A stretch of DNA of 64,000 bases from Typhlomys cinereus (GCA_023101885.1 JALPQD010000407.1:1515846-1579845), one strand, 5' to 3'; shown: positions 51,188-60,671, numbered from the stretch's first letter. A program made the numbers and translations. Notes: generated by a model from the sequence alone, not told the origin.

Positions 51188-52249
51188 TTATACTTCCATT
51201 CTGTCCTCCTGGATACGCTTGTTCTTTTTTTCAAGCTTGAGTATCATTTCTAGCATTTTTTGAAGGCCTGGTTTGGTAGACATGTATCCCTTCAAGTTGT
51301 CTTTGTGCTGAAAAACTTTTCTTTCTCCCTCAATCATGACAGATAGTTTTGCCGGGTATATCAGTCTGGGTTGGCATTTTTGCTCATTTAATACTTGAAG
51401 TATGTCTCTCCAAGCTCTTCTTGCTTTTACTGTTTCCATTGAGTAGTCATTTGTTATTCTGATAGGTTTACCTTTAAAAGTGAGTTGCTTTTTTTCTCTT
51501 GAAGCTCTCAGCACCTTTTCTTTGTCTTGAATGTGGAGTGTTTTGACTATTATTTGCCGTGGCGATTTTCTATTTTGGTCATATCTGTTTGGAGTGCGAA
51601 ATGCCTCTTGTATTTGGATAGGCCTCTCATTCTTTAATTGTGGGAAGTTTTCATTTATGATGAATTTAAATATTTCCTCAGGTGTGGTATTTTGGGATTC
51701 TTGTTCTGGTATTCCATGAATGCGCATGTTAGGTTTCTTCAGGGTGTCCCATATTTCTTGAATGTTCCTCTCCAGTATCTTTTTGGCTTTAACAATCTCT
51801 TCCATTGAGCTGGTTAATTCTCCTACTTTGTCTTCAAGATCTGAGATTCTATTTTCTGCCTCATTTGTTCTGCTGATAAGACTCTCTGTAGAGTTTTGGG
51901 TTGAAGATAACTTATCTCTTAGTTCAATTTTAAACTCTGCCTGAGACTGTTTTACCTGCTCTATACCTATTTTTGTTTCTTGAACTGTTTTTCTCAACTC
52001 CTCCAGGTTCCTGTTGTGTTCCTGTTCAAAGTGGTTGACACGGTTATTTAACTCTTCTCGGATTTCCTCTTTCATATTATTAATCATGGTAATGATCATA
52101 CTCTGAAAGTCGTTATGTTGGGTCTGGCTTTCATGGCTATTTTCTATGGATTTGTTCTGGTCGCAATCCATCGTTATGGGATCGATTCTTTTGGTCGGAG
52201 ATTGTTCTTGGGGTTTGTTTCTCGTGGATCTGCACTTTGACTTGTACAT
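51188..52249 (-). CDS. L1 ORF1p (element D), intact
   Basis: An open frame of 353 codons, close to the 350-370 usual for rodent L1 ORF1. ORF1p is a cytoplasmic RNA-binding protein that trimerises and coats L1 RNA as a nucleic-acid chaperone. Residues about 45-150 are charged with heptad-like leucines and 'LEDKVGEL', consistent with the coiled coil. Residues about 150-250 form the RRM-like core ('IQEIWDTLKKPNMRIHGIPE'). The C-terminal domain has 'RRAWRDILQVLNE' and 'KDNLKGYMSTKPGLQKML'. The start was chosen because ORF1 homology begins there ('MYKSKCRSTRN'). It lies in the usual position before ORF2. Whether it is expressed cannot be told from sequence. Confidence 0.9.
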   Translation of the reverse strand: MYKSKCRSTRNKPQEQSPTKRIDPITMDCDQNKSIENSHESQTQHNDFQSMIITMINNMKEEIREELNNRVNHFEQEHNRNLEELRKTVQETKIGIEQVKQSQAEFKIELRDKLSSTQNSTESLISRTNEAENRISDLEDKVGELTSSMEEIVKAKKILERNIQEIWDTLKKPNMRIHGIPEQESQNTTPEEIFKFIINENFPQLKNERPIQIQEAFRTPNRYDQNRKSPRQIIVKTLHIQDKEKVLRASREKKQLTFKGKPIRITNDYSMETVKARRAWRDILQVLNEQKCQPRLIYPAKLSVMIEGERKVFQHKDNLKGYMSTKPGLQKMLEMILKLEKKNKRIQEDRMEV

Positions 52250-52957
52250 TGTTGTTTTGTTTTTTAGAACCTTTCAGTTTCTGTGTGTTTTTCACTGAAC
52301 CGATGTAGTTGGTATTGTTACACCTGCCAGTTGTTACTAGTGCTTGCCTTGGATTGGGTATGTTTGTGTATTGGTATTGTTATATCCTAGATGAGACTAC
52401 TAGGATGTTAGTACGTCAGTTACATAACCAGGGGATGAATATAAGTATGGTAGTGCACTTTTATGATCTAGTGTCTTGGTGAAATGTGAGGGTGGGTCGT
52501 GTTCTCCCTGGAGTTGTATGTTTTTGGGGTGGCTGTATGAGGAAGCTGACCTACAACATTGATACTAGAAAGGATCAGTAAGGTGAAAGAAAAGAAAAAG
52601 AGTAAGGAAAAAAAAAAAAAAGGTTTCCTTATCTTTAGGCTGGATGTGAAGAGTCTCGCATGTGATACAATGGTTGTAGTGAAGTCCAGATGTATGGCCT
52701 GTGTTCTCTTTGTTCCTTAGAGTTTTGCTTGGGTTTCCTTTGTACTCTATTGAATTCTGAGTAGCAGTGTGACTTCCGTGGACCACATGTGTAGGTCCCC
52801 GGTGGGCCAGAGAGGCAGAGGGTCTGATGTTGATGGCAGAATTCTTCACCTGCGACCTGGGCGCTGGTCGGGGTTCGGCGCGGAGGGGGGCTGGGGGCAA
52901 AGCTGGCGGCCGCGCGCGCGGGTGCTGCTGGCCGGGCGGCTCGGCTCCGGGGTGGGG
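52250..52957 (-). promoter_or_regulatory. L1 element D 5' leader/promoter
   Basis: About 700 bases upstream of ORF1. The proximal 590 bases match element A. The outermost 110 bases (52850-52957) are very GC- and CpG-rich ('gcggccgcgcgcgcggg' near 52907) and differ from A's units. It ends exactly at the duplication. Likely the internal RNA polymerase II promoter. An A-run lies at 52608-52622 on the plus strand. Confidence 0.65.
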
Positions 52958-53957
52958 AAGCTGTTTATTTCTGATATTTCCATTTTTTTGATGTAGGCAT
53001 TAAGAGCTATGAACTTACCTCTTAGAACAGCTTTCATTGTGTCCCAGAGATTTTGGTAAGTTGTATTTTCGTTATCATTCACTTTCAGGAAATCTTGAAT
53101 TTCCTTTTTAATTTCTTCCTGAATGCAGTTCTCATTCAGCATCATATTCTTAAGTTTCCAGGCGTTAATGTATTTTCTCTTGTTGGATGTGTTGTGGATG
53201 TCCAGCTTTAGGCCGTGGTGGGCTGATAGGGCACAGGTTAGAATTTCAACTTTCTTGTATATGTGTAGATTCGTTTTGTGGCCCAATATGTGATCTATTT
53301 TGGAGAAAGTTCCATGTGCTGCTGAGAAAAATGTGTATTCTTTGGTGCGTGGGTGAAAAGATCAATAGAGATCTATAAGGTCCATTTCTTTAAGGGTTTG
53401 ATTAAGTTCCAAATTGTCTCTGTTAAGCTTTTGACCTGTTGATCTATCCCATGTTGAGAGGGTGGTGTTGAAGTCCCCAAGAATTATTGTTTGGGGGTTG
53501 ATTTCTTCCTTTAGATGCTGTAGGGTTTTCTTAATGAATGTGGAGGGGCCCGTATTGGGTGCATATATGTTCAGTATTGTGAAGTCTTCCTGGTGAATTG
53601 TACCTGTGACTAAAATGTAGTATCCATCCGTGTCTCTTATAATTTTCTTTGGTTTGAAATCCACTTTGTCTGATAGCATAATGGCTACCCCTGCCTGTTT
53701 TCTGCTTCCATTTGCTTGTAGAATTGTTGAGCAGCCTTTTATTTTTAGAGCGTGCCTATCTTTTGTGGTGAGATGGGTTCCCTGCAGGCAACAGATTGAT
53801 GAATTGTGATTTTTAATCCACATTTGTAATCTGTGTGTCTTGATCGGTGAGTTAATTCCATTAACATTTAGTGTTATAATGGAGAAACTATTTTTAATTT
53901 CAGACATTTATTATGTTTAGTAGTTTTTATAAGTATATTGCTTCGCTTTTAATGGTG

Positions 53958-55027
53958 TTATATTTGCCTTCTGTTCTCCTGGATATGCCTGTTTTTTTCT
54001 TCACGCTTGAGTATCATTTCTATCATTTTTTGAAGGCCTGGTTTGGTGGACATATATCCCTTCAAGTTGTCTTTGTGCTGGACAATTTTTTTTCTCCCTC
54101 GATCATGACACATAGTTTTGCAGGGTAAATCAGCCTGGGTTGACATTTTTGCTCATTCAATACTTGAAGTATGTCTCTCCAAGCTCTTCTTGCTTTTACT
54201 GTTTCCATTGAGTAGTCATTTGTTATTTTAATAGGTTTATCTTTAAAAGTGACTTGTTTTTTCTCCCTTGAAGCTGTCAGCACCTGTTCTTTATCTTGAA
54301 TGTGGAGTGTTTTAACTATTATTTGCCGTGGCGTGCTTCTGTTTTGGTCGTATCTGTTTGGGGTGCGGAATGCCTCTTGTATATGGATGGGCCTCTCTTT
54401 TTTTAGATGAGGAAAGTTTTCCTTGATGATCATTTGAAAAATTTCCTCAGGGGTGATATTTTGAGAGTCTTGCTCTGGTACTCCATGAATATGCATGTTA
54501 GGTTTCTTCAGGGTGTTCCATATCTCTTGGATATTTCTCTCAAGTATCTTGTTGGCTTTAACAACCTCTTCCATTGAGCTGGTTAGTACTCCCACTTTAT
54601 CTTCAAGGTCTGAAATTCTGTTTTCTGCTTCATTAGTTCTGTAGATAAGACTCTCTGTGGAGTTCTGGGTTGAAGATAACTTGTCTTGTAGCTCAGTTTT
54701 AAACTCTGCTTGAGTCTGTTTTAACTGCTCTATGCCAGTTTTTGTTTCTTGCACTGTTTTTCTCAACTCCTCCAAATGTCTATTGTGTTCCTCTTCAAAG
54801 CGATTGATTCGATTATGTAATTACTCCTGGATTTCCTCTTTCTTAGTATTGAACATCTTAATGATCATATTTTGAAAGTCGTTATCATGGGTCAGGCTTC
54901 CTTGGCCTTTTTCCGCGGGTTTGTTCTGGTTGGAGTCTAACATTATGGGATTAATTTCTTCAGTGGGAAATTTGTTTACTTGAGTGTTGCTTCTCATGGA
55001 TTTGCACTTTGATTTTGGCATTGTCAT
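53958..55027 (-). pseudogene. L1 ORF1 pseudogene of element C
   Basis: Starts 'MTMPKSKCKSMR', the same type as element B and unlike D. A nonsense change near 54823 (GAA to TAA, glutamate to stop) splits it, and a frameshift near 54085-54095 separates the last 60 codons. Open pieces are 54821-55027, 54062-54775 and 53958-54146. Coiled-coil, RRM-like and C-terminal parts are all recognisable. Confidence 0.85.
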
Positions 55028-55428
55028 TTTTACTCTTAAGATCTTTCAATTTCACTAAACTGAATTATTTGGCCTGGGGTTCTGGGGGTGGGCAGGGCCA
55101 GAGCTTACCTAGGTCACGGGTGAGGCCCGGCTGGACTGCACGCGCTTCCGGACCAGCCGAGCGGGGTCGGGAATGGGAGGATTGGGGCGTCGGCATGGAG
55201 CTATTTAACCCGAGGGCAGCTGGAGCAGGGCCCGGGCACAGGGGGAGGTCCTCCTTGTCCCTCAGCTTTGCACACGGCTCCGGCTGGATGGTGGGGTCGG
55301 AGCCGGGTCCCTTGGGCTGACCTGGGGTCCTGGTGGGCAGGCGCGGGCGGAGCTTACCTAGGTCGCAGGGTGAGGCCCCGCTGGACCACGCGCGAGTCCC
55401 GACCTGTAGAGCGGGGTGGGGTAAAGGC
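55028..55428 (-). promoter_or_regulatory. L1 element C monomer leader (about 1.4 units)
   Basis: Two copies of a GC-rich unit: 55074-55321 and a partial one at 55322-55428, a period of 248. Each starts 'ctggggt(t/c)ct' on the plus strand and holds 'agcttacctaggt'. Tandem monomers upstream of ORF1 are the hallmark of rodent L1 promoters. Read toward lower coordinates. Confidence 0.75.
55102..55114 (-). promoter_or_regulatory. Palindrome plus splice-donor-like motif in monomer
   Basis: On the sense strand this reads ACCTAGGTAAGCT: an ACCTAGGT palindrome overlapping AG|GTAAG, a strong 5' splice-site consensus. The same 13 bases occur at 55351-55363, 57176-57188 and 57412-57424, once per monomer. 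Function is inferred only. Confidence 0.5.
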
Positions 55429-55617
55429 TTAGCTTGTAGAATTGTTGACCAGCCTTTTATTTTTAGGGCATGCCTATCTTTTGTGGTGAGATGGGTTTCC
55501 TGTAGGCAGCAGATTGATGGATTGTGATTTTTAATCCACGTTTGTAATCTGTGTCTTTTGATCAGTGAGTTAATTCCATTAACATTTAGTGTTATTATAA
55601 AGGAGAAACTATTTTGA

Positions 55618-55687
55618 TTTTTTTAAAATTTTTTTTTATTATTATTTATTCAATTGTGCATGTGAGCATATGTATGTGCGCGCGCGC

Positions 55688-55730
<43 letters not shown>

Positions 55731-55939
55731 ACCATGGACGAATTCGGGAAGCACCGTGGACGCCTCCACCTCCTCCTTGTTTACTCTGCCCCGGGATTCA
55801 CAGGCTCCGCCCTACCAGGACCAGAAGCTCAGGCCGCCCTCGCTTCCACCTGGCGTCTATACATGGGATCTGGGATCCGAACTCGGGACCTTCCACCTGC
55901 AAGGCAGAGGCGTAACCCCTGAGCCACCTCTCCAGCCCC
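55618..55939 (-). mobile_element. B2-like long SINE, copy in element B
   Basis: The best-preserved copy: head 'ggctggagaggtggctcag', B box 'gagttcggatcc', GC-rich body, a long TG/CG-rich run (55678-55728) and an A-rich tail. A 15-base duplication of element B, gagaaactattttga, lies at 55603-55617 and 55940-55954. It is inserted 10 bases inside B's ORF2 start. Confidence 0.9.
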
Positions 55940-56015
55940 GAGAAACTATTTTGAATTCCAGACATTTATTATGTTTAGTGGTTTTTATAAGTATATTGCT
56001 TCGCTTTTAATGGTG

Positions 56016-57086
56016 TTATATTTGCCTTCTGTTCTCCTGGATATGCCTGTTTTTTTCTTCACGCTTGAGTATCTTTCTAGTATTTTTTGAAGGCCTGGTT
56101 TGGTGGAAATGTATCCTTTCAAGTTGTCTTTGTGCTGGAAGATTTATCTTTCTCCCTCGATCATGATGGATAGATTTGCAGGGTAAATCAGCCTGGGTTG
56201 ACATTTTTGCTCATTCAATACTTGAAGTATGTCTCTCCAAGCTCTTCTTGCTTTTACTGTTTCCATTGAGTAGTCATTTGTTATTTTAATAGGTTTACCT
56301 TTAAAAGTGACTTATTTTTTCTCCCTTGAAGCTCTCAGCACCAATTCTTTATCTTGAATGTGGAGTGTTTTAACTATTATTTGCCATGGCGAGCTTCTGT
56401 TTTGGTCATATCTGTTTGGGGTGCGGAATGCCTCTTGTATATGGATGGGCCTCTCTTTTTTTAGATGAGGAAAGTTTTCCTTGATGATCATTTGAAAAAT
56501 TTCCTCAGGGGTGGTATTTTGAGATTCTTGCTCTGGTATTCCATGAATATGCATGTTAAGCTTCTTCAGGGTGTCCCATATCTCCTGGATATTTCTCTCA
56601 AGTATCTTGTTGGCTTTAACAACCTCTTCCATTGAGCTGGTTTAATACTCCCACTTTATCTTCAAGGTCTGAAATTCTGTTTTCTGCTTCATTAGTTCTG
56701 TTGATAAGACTCTCTGTGGAGTTCTGGGTTGAAGATAACTTGTCTTGTAGCTCAGTTTTAAACTCTGCTTGAGTCTGTTTTAACTGCTCTATGCCAGTTT
56801 TTGTTTCTTGCACTGTTTTTCTCAACTCCTCCAAATGTCTATTGTGTTCCTCTTCAAAGCGATTGATTCGATTATGTAATTCCTCCTGGATTTCCTCTTT
56901 CATAGTATTGAACATGGTAATGATCATATTTTGAAAGTCGTTATCCTGGGTCAGGCTTTCATGGCCATTTTCCATGGGTTTGTTCTGGTTGGAGTCTAAC
57001 ATTATGGGGTTAATTTCTTCAGTGGGAGATTTGTTTACTTGAGTGTTGTTTCTCATGGATTTGCACTTTGACTTTGGCATTGTCAT
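56016..57086 (-). pseudogene. L1 ORF1 pseudogene of element B
   Basis: N-terminal piece 56616-57086 (156 codons) covers the start and coiled coil. 56312-56632 covers the RRM-like core. The C-terminal piece ends at 56016. One inserted T near 56641 causes the first frameshift; further changes separate the last part. Same type as element C ORF1. Confidence 0.85.
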
Positions 57087-57484
57087 TTTAACTCTTAAGA
57101 TCTTCTTTCAATTTCTGTTCGTTTTTCACTAAACCGAATTATTTGATCTGGGGTTCTGGGGGTGGGCAGGGACGGAGCTTACCTAGGTCACAGTGAGTCC
57201 CGGCTGCATCGGGCATGTCTGGGGTGGCGGGGTGGGGGAAGGGAGGATGGGACATCAGCGGGGAGTGCTATTTCACCTGGGGGTAGCTGGGGCGTGGCCC
57301 AGGGTGCTGAGGGGCTGTCCTCCTCCCATGCCCTGCCTGGCTCCAGCTGGATGGCGGGAGGAGCTGGGTCCCTTGCACTGCCTGGGGTTCTGGGGGTGGG
57401 GGGGGGCTTGAAGCTTACCTAGGTTCACGGTGAGGCCTGGCTGGACCGCGCTCGCGTCCTGGGCGGCAGAGTGGGGGAAGGGAG
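57087..57484 (-). promoter_or_regulatory. L1 element B monomer leader (about 1.4 units)
   Basis: Units at 57148-57381 (234 bases) and 57382-57484 (partial), both starting 'ctggggttctgggggtgg' on the plus strand and both with 'agcttacctaggt'. The first 60 bases next to ORF1 resemble all leaders here; the monomers are shared only with element C. It ends at the duplication. Confidence 0.75.
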
Positions 57485-57836
57485 CCATTTGTACTTCTTT
57501 TGAAAAGTATTAGTTCAGTTCAATTGTCCATTTATTGGTTAATTTTTATCTTTATTTTTTCAAATTCTTTATATATTTTGCATATTAATCCTCTCTTGGA
57601 TGATCAGTTGGCAAACATTTTTCTCCCACTCTGTAGGCTGTCTCTTTAATTGTTTCTTTTATTGTGCCAAGTTTTCTAATTTGATGCATTCCAATTTGAC
57701 ATTTCTTGCTATTATTCTTTGAGGTATTGATATCTTGTTTAAAAAGTTTTACTATCCTTTATCTTGATATGTCTGCCCTATGATTTTCTCTAGCAGTTTC
57801 AAAATTTCAGGTCTTACATAATTAAGTTTTTTAAAT

Positions 57837-57905
57837 TTTTTTCTTCCACTCATACAATGTTGATAAGTACCCCATTCCCCTCCCTCCCTCCATCCCTCCC
57901 TGGAT
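57837..57905 (-). mobile_element. Very short L1 3' end fragment
   Basis: 'cttccactcatacaatgttg' and a C-rich tract match the last 70 bases of the L1 3' UTR. It interrupts the ancient L1 ORF2. No clear duplication. Confidence 0.55.
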
Positions 57906-58050
57906 TCCTCTTCTGTCAGGTGAGAGATAGGTAGTTTAATTTTAGCATGCTGCATGGGGGTATTCATTTCCCTGGAACCACTTATTTAAGAAGCAGCGTT
58001 CTTTTTTCCAAATGTATGGTTTTGACACTTAGTCCAGTGATATTATTTTT

Positions 58051-58220
58051 CTATTCTATTCTATTCTATTCTATTCTATTCTATTCTATTCATTCTATTC
58101 AATTCAATTCCACTCTTTCCTACCCCACCTTACCCTATCTAACTTACCCTACCATATCTCACTCCACCCCACCCCACCCCACCCCACCCCATCCCATCCC
58201 ATCCCATCCCATCCTATCAT
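58051..58220. repeat. Compound pentanucleotide array
   Basis: About eight CTATT units pass through degenerate CAATT/CCTAC units to about five CACCC and five ATCCC units. It sits where the ancient L1 ORF2 normally reads a short run of 'ttctattctattcc'. Confidence 0.9.
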
Positions 58221-58345
58221 TTCCTTATTCTATTCTGTTCACCTATATGTCTGCTTTTTTGCCAGCATCATGAAGTTTTGTTATTTTGACCCTGTAATAT
58301 AAATTCAGATCAAATGTTCTGATACTTTCTACCTTAGTTTGGCTC

Positions 58346-58944
58346 TCTAGGATCTGCAGGAAGTTTGCTGATTCTTAGTGAGCTAACTTTTGATGGAACA
58401 TTTTCAAGAAGTTGATACCACTAGCCTACTTGTTCAAGCACCTTGCAGGATTCTTATGTCACCCTTAACTTTTTCCAGTGTCTTCCTGTTATTCCATGTA
58501 GAAATTGACATGATTTATTTATTAGTCCTCTGTGTTCACAGAGAAGAGCTGTAACTTTCTACTGTGGATGTTTGACAGAAGAAATGAAGTTTTATGTTAA
58601 TTGTCAAAAACCCTGAACAATAGATCCAGCTTGACTCTCAGGAAAGAGTTTTTTTTTTTTTTAATTGTAGTAAGTAGGAATTTCAAGTAGTCTGAAAAGA
58701 AGATCTCTGTGTTTTTGATTTTTGAATTTCTGTATATTTCACCCCCTGAGATTCATTTACAGAAGCTAATAGAGTTTGATTACTATTGATCTCAGCGATG
58801 TCAAGTTGAAATCTAAAAAGAGTTTTTTTATATTAGGATTTTATAGAAGGGAGTAAATTTATCACATGAAGAATGCTTTGCAATATTAATAAAGCATTCA
58901 CTGGCATTCATTCTCTATCTGTATTTGAGAAAGGCAAGGTAGAT
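58346..58944. other. Nothing recognised
   Basis: AT-rich, no gene or repeat recognised. Confidence 0.35.
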
Positions 58945-59085
58945 TCCATTCCATTACTGACAAGGAAGTGGATAAAATGATAGAGTAAAATTTAGTCAAT
59001 TGCATATTGGCAAAGCTGGAACAGGAATCCAGGCCTCTTGACTTTTAATCCAGTGTTCTTTCCACTAAACCACTTGACTCTTTAC
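58945..59085 (+). mobile_element. MIR SINE fragment
   Basis: 'ggcaaagctggaacaggaat', 'ccaggcctcttgac' and 'tgttctttccactaaaccac' correspond to the MIR-type end 'ggattcgaacccagg...gctctttccactataccac'. Confidence 0.65.
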
Positions 59086-60425
59086 TCTGCTCAAAGCATT
59101 GTATGAAACACAGTGGGAACTTCCACTGAAATAATACTTACAATAGTACTTATATTTAAAATGCCACTTTAAATCCCCCCTCCCACAAACATTTATTTTC
59201 TCCGCTGAAATTAGTATATATTAGGTTACTCTTGTTCATGCTGTCTTGTTTAGTAGCTGTCAAGTGTATTTCTATACACTTGAGTTTTACATTATAATTG
59301 ATGTAACAGAATTGGCATCTAGAGGAAAAGCCTTTTATCTATTAACTCCTCCTTTATCGGTTCCTTGTTCCATAAGAAATGGAGCTAAAGCATGAAGCAT
59401 TTTTAAATTTTAGTCTTTGAGTAACAACTCTACAGGCAGAAGGTGTTTTAGATATTTAAAATTAAAAATGAGGAGACATGTCTTTTTTTGATATATCATA
59501 TGGGCTTTAAAGGGATGACAAACAGTGGTTTTTAGTGATACTAAGAAAAGTGTGTTTCTTCTGAATGTTTCATAGTAGAAGTAGCATAATTGGCCTAATT
59601 GGAAAATATTGGAAGCAGTGGAGAGAGTTCATCTCCATAATTGTTCTTGCCATTTAAAAACATGAAGGAAAATTTTTCAGATTATGAGGATATTATATAC
59701 TCATTATAAAAATATAGGTACAGCAGAATATTGATAAAGATTATCTATGATATACCCAAGGATATTTATTCTACATTGACCTATTAATATATTTTCTTCT
59801 ATGTAGATTTTTTCCCATGAACTATAATGTACATAGCTTGTAATTGTGAGAACACGATTGATCACGCTGCTACAATACACAAGTCTCAAATTTCTTGGGG
59901 TTTAAGCAGCCAAGATTTATTCTTTGCTCATTCCTCAAGTCTGTCACAGATGCATTGAGTGCCCTGCTCCAGAGTACCATTTTCTCAGAACTGTACTTAG
60001 GCTGATGGGAAGCTGTTATCTGGAAGTTGCCATGGCAGAGTGGAAAAAAGCCCTGGAGGCTGCTACACCAGAAATTAAGTGTTCTGGTCTGAAGTGACAA
60101 ATGTCATTTCTACTTAACAACTTATTGTTCAGACTTACTCCTGTGGGCCAGGAAGTGCCATTGTACCATCTGGTGAGAAAGTGAGAAAATTACAAAAATT
60201 TGTCAAACAGCACAAATGACCACTAAACACATGTACTGAGATGATTTGTATTGTTTATTTTCCAGTAAAGCAGATAAAGATTTCTCATTAAGATGCTTCA
60301 CAAATAGCATTTTATTAAGTGGATATACTAGAATATGCATGAATACTTCCTATTGGACATTTATAGTTTTTCAAATATCTCAATATTATAAATATTCAGT
60401 TTAAAATACCTGTGGAATGTGTACT
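59086..60425. other. Nothing recognised
   Basis: AT-rich sequence with no supported gene, RNA or repeat. Confidence 0.35.
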
Positions 60426-60545
60426 AATAGGAAGGGGTGGTGGAAGTCTGCAATTATAGCACTTGGGAGGTTGAGACCAGAAGATTATGAGTCTGAGATC
60501 AGCCTGAACAAACTAGTGAGACTTTGTTTCAGAAAACGGCAACAA
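60426..60545 (+). mobile_element. B1-like SINE
   Basis: 'gcacttgggaggttgagacc', 'agatcagcctgaacaaacta' and 'gagactttgtttcag' follow the B1 order from head to tail. Confidence 0.7.
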
Positions 60546-60671
60546 AAATGAATGTGAAGAAGGAATTGCTCATTTTTTACCTTTGCTTTCAATCCAGGAA
60601 AATATAAGGATGGATCCTTTGTCCCTTTCAAATAAAATGAGCAGGTAGTTTTATTCAGTTGTGTTGAAGAA

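Larger units (their letters stand above)
46281..52957 (-). mobile_element. Full-length L1 element D (nest level 4, best preserved)
   Basis: A 15-base duplication of element C's ORF2, aagctgtttatttct, lies at 46266-46280 and 52958-52972. About 6.7 kb: 3' UTR with an unusual end, ORF2 with two frameshifts, an intact ORF1 and a leader of about 700 bases capped by a GC-rich segment. It belongs to a different ORF1/leader subfamily from B and C, and as the innermost insertion it is the youngest of the three. Confidence 0.92.
43391..53907 (-). pseudogene. L1 ORF2 pseudogene of element C (split by D)
   Basis: Own segments are 43391-46280 and 52973-53907. Open pieces: 43520-44920, 44956-45291, 45761-46300 (its last bases run into D's tail), 52846-53286 (its end runs into D's leader) and 53362-53907 (N-terminus '[17 protein letters not shown]'). 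Defects include a one-base loss near 44960, an extra T near 45812, the RT-region TGA near 45483 shared with B, and SAH in place of SDH near 53217. It contains the FADD active-site box and the C-terminal CX3CX7HX4C motif ('CWRRCGERGTLLHCWWEC'). Confidence 0.85.
42369..55428 (-). mobile_element. Full-length L1 element C (nest level 3)
   Basis: An 18-base duplication of element B's ORF2, ttagcttgtagaattgtt, lies at 42351-42368 and 55429-55446. Own parts: 42369-46280 and 52973-55428, about 6.4 kb: 3' UTR 42369-43390, ORF2, ORF1 and a monomer leader. Element D is inserted in its ORF2. B and C share the ORF1 type and leader type. Confidence 0.9.
38742..55965 (-). pseudogene. L1 ORF2 pseudogene of element B (split by C and a SINE)
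   Basis: Own segments are 38742-42368, 55447-55617 and 55955-55965 (start codon). Open pieces: 40817-42316 (endonuclease to RT start) and 39464-40624 (RT with 'FADDMILYL', then C-terminal part). Defects: a TGA in the RT region near 40815 where element D reads R, a 20-base loss near 39017, and the endonuclease 'SDH' triplet reading SKH near 41860. The C-terminal CX3C zinc-type region follows. It cannot make a functional protein. Confidence 0.85.
37737..57484 (-). mobile_element. Full-length L1 element B (nest level 2)
   Basis: A 17-base duplication, ccatttgtacttctttt, lies at 37720-37736 and 57485-57501. Own parts: 37737-42368 and 55447-57484, minus a SINE at 55618-55939. Total about 6.4 kb: 3' UTR, ORF2, ORF1 and a GC-rich monomer leader. 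Element C inserted into its ORF2 at 42368/55429. Confidence 0.9.
37560..58345 (-). mobile_element. Ancient L1 ORF2 (L1M-type), outer host of the L1 nest
   Basis: Segments at 37560-37719, 57502-57836 and 57906-58345 form one old L1 ORF2 3' region on the minus strand. Diagnostic order on the plus strand: 'ctgagtctcacttatttcac', 'tatgactgaatgatcttcat', [element B], 'caaattctttatatattttg', 'atattaatcctctc', 'ctcccactctgtaggctgtc', 'aatgtatggttttgacactt' and 'cacctatatgtctgctttt'. No usable frame remains. It receives element B and later a short L1 fragment and a microsatellite expansion. Confidence 0.7.

Noticed and set aside
32305..57422. Antisense frames in the L1 leaders (32305-32727, 52769-52996, 55009-55320, 57162-57422) as ORF0-like genes
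   Set aside because: The predicted proteins share no sequence between copies, even between B and C, and are proline/glycine-rich as expected of GC-rich DNA.
37737..57484. Tandem duplication of L1 to explain the repeated ORF2 blocks
   Set aside because: Three distinct target-site duplications at exact L1 boundaries show separate retrotransposition events rather than segmental duplication.
58051..58220. CRISPR-like or satellite array
   Set aside because: Units are 5 bases without spacers. It is a microsatellite inside an old L1.
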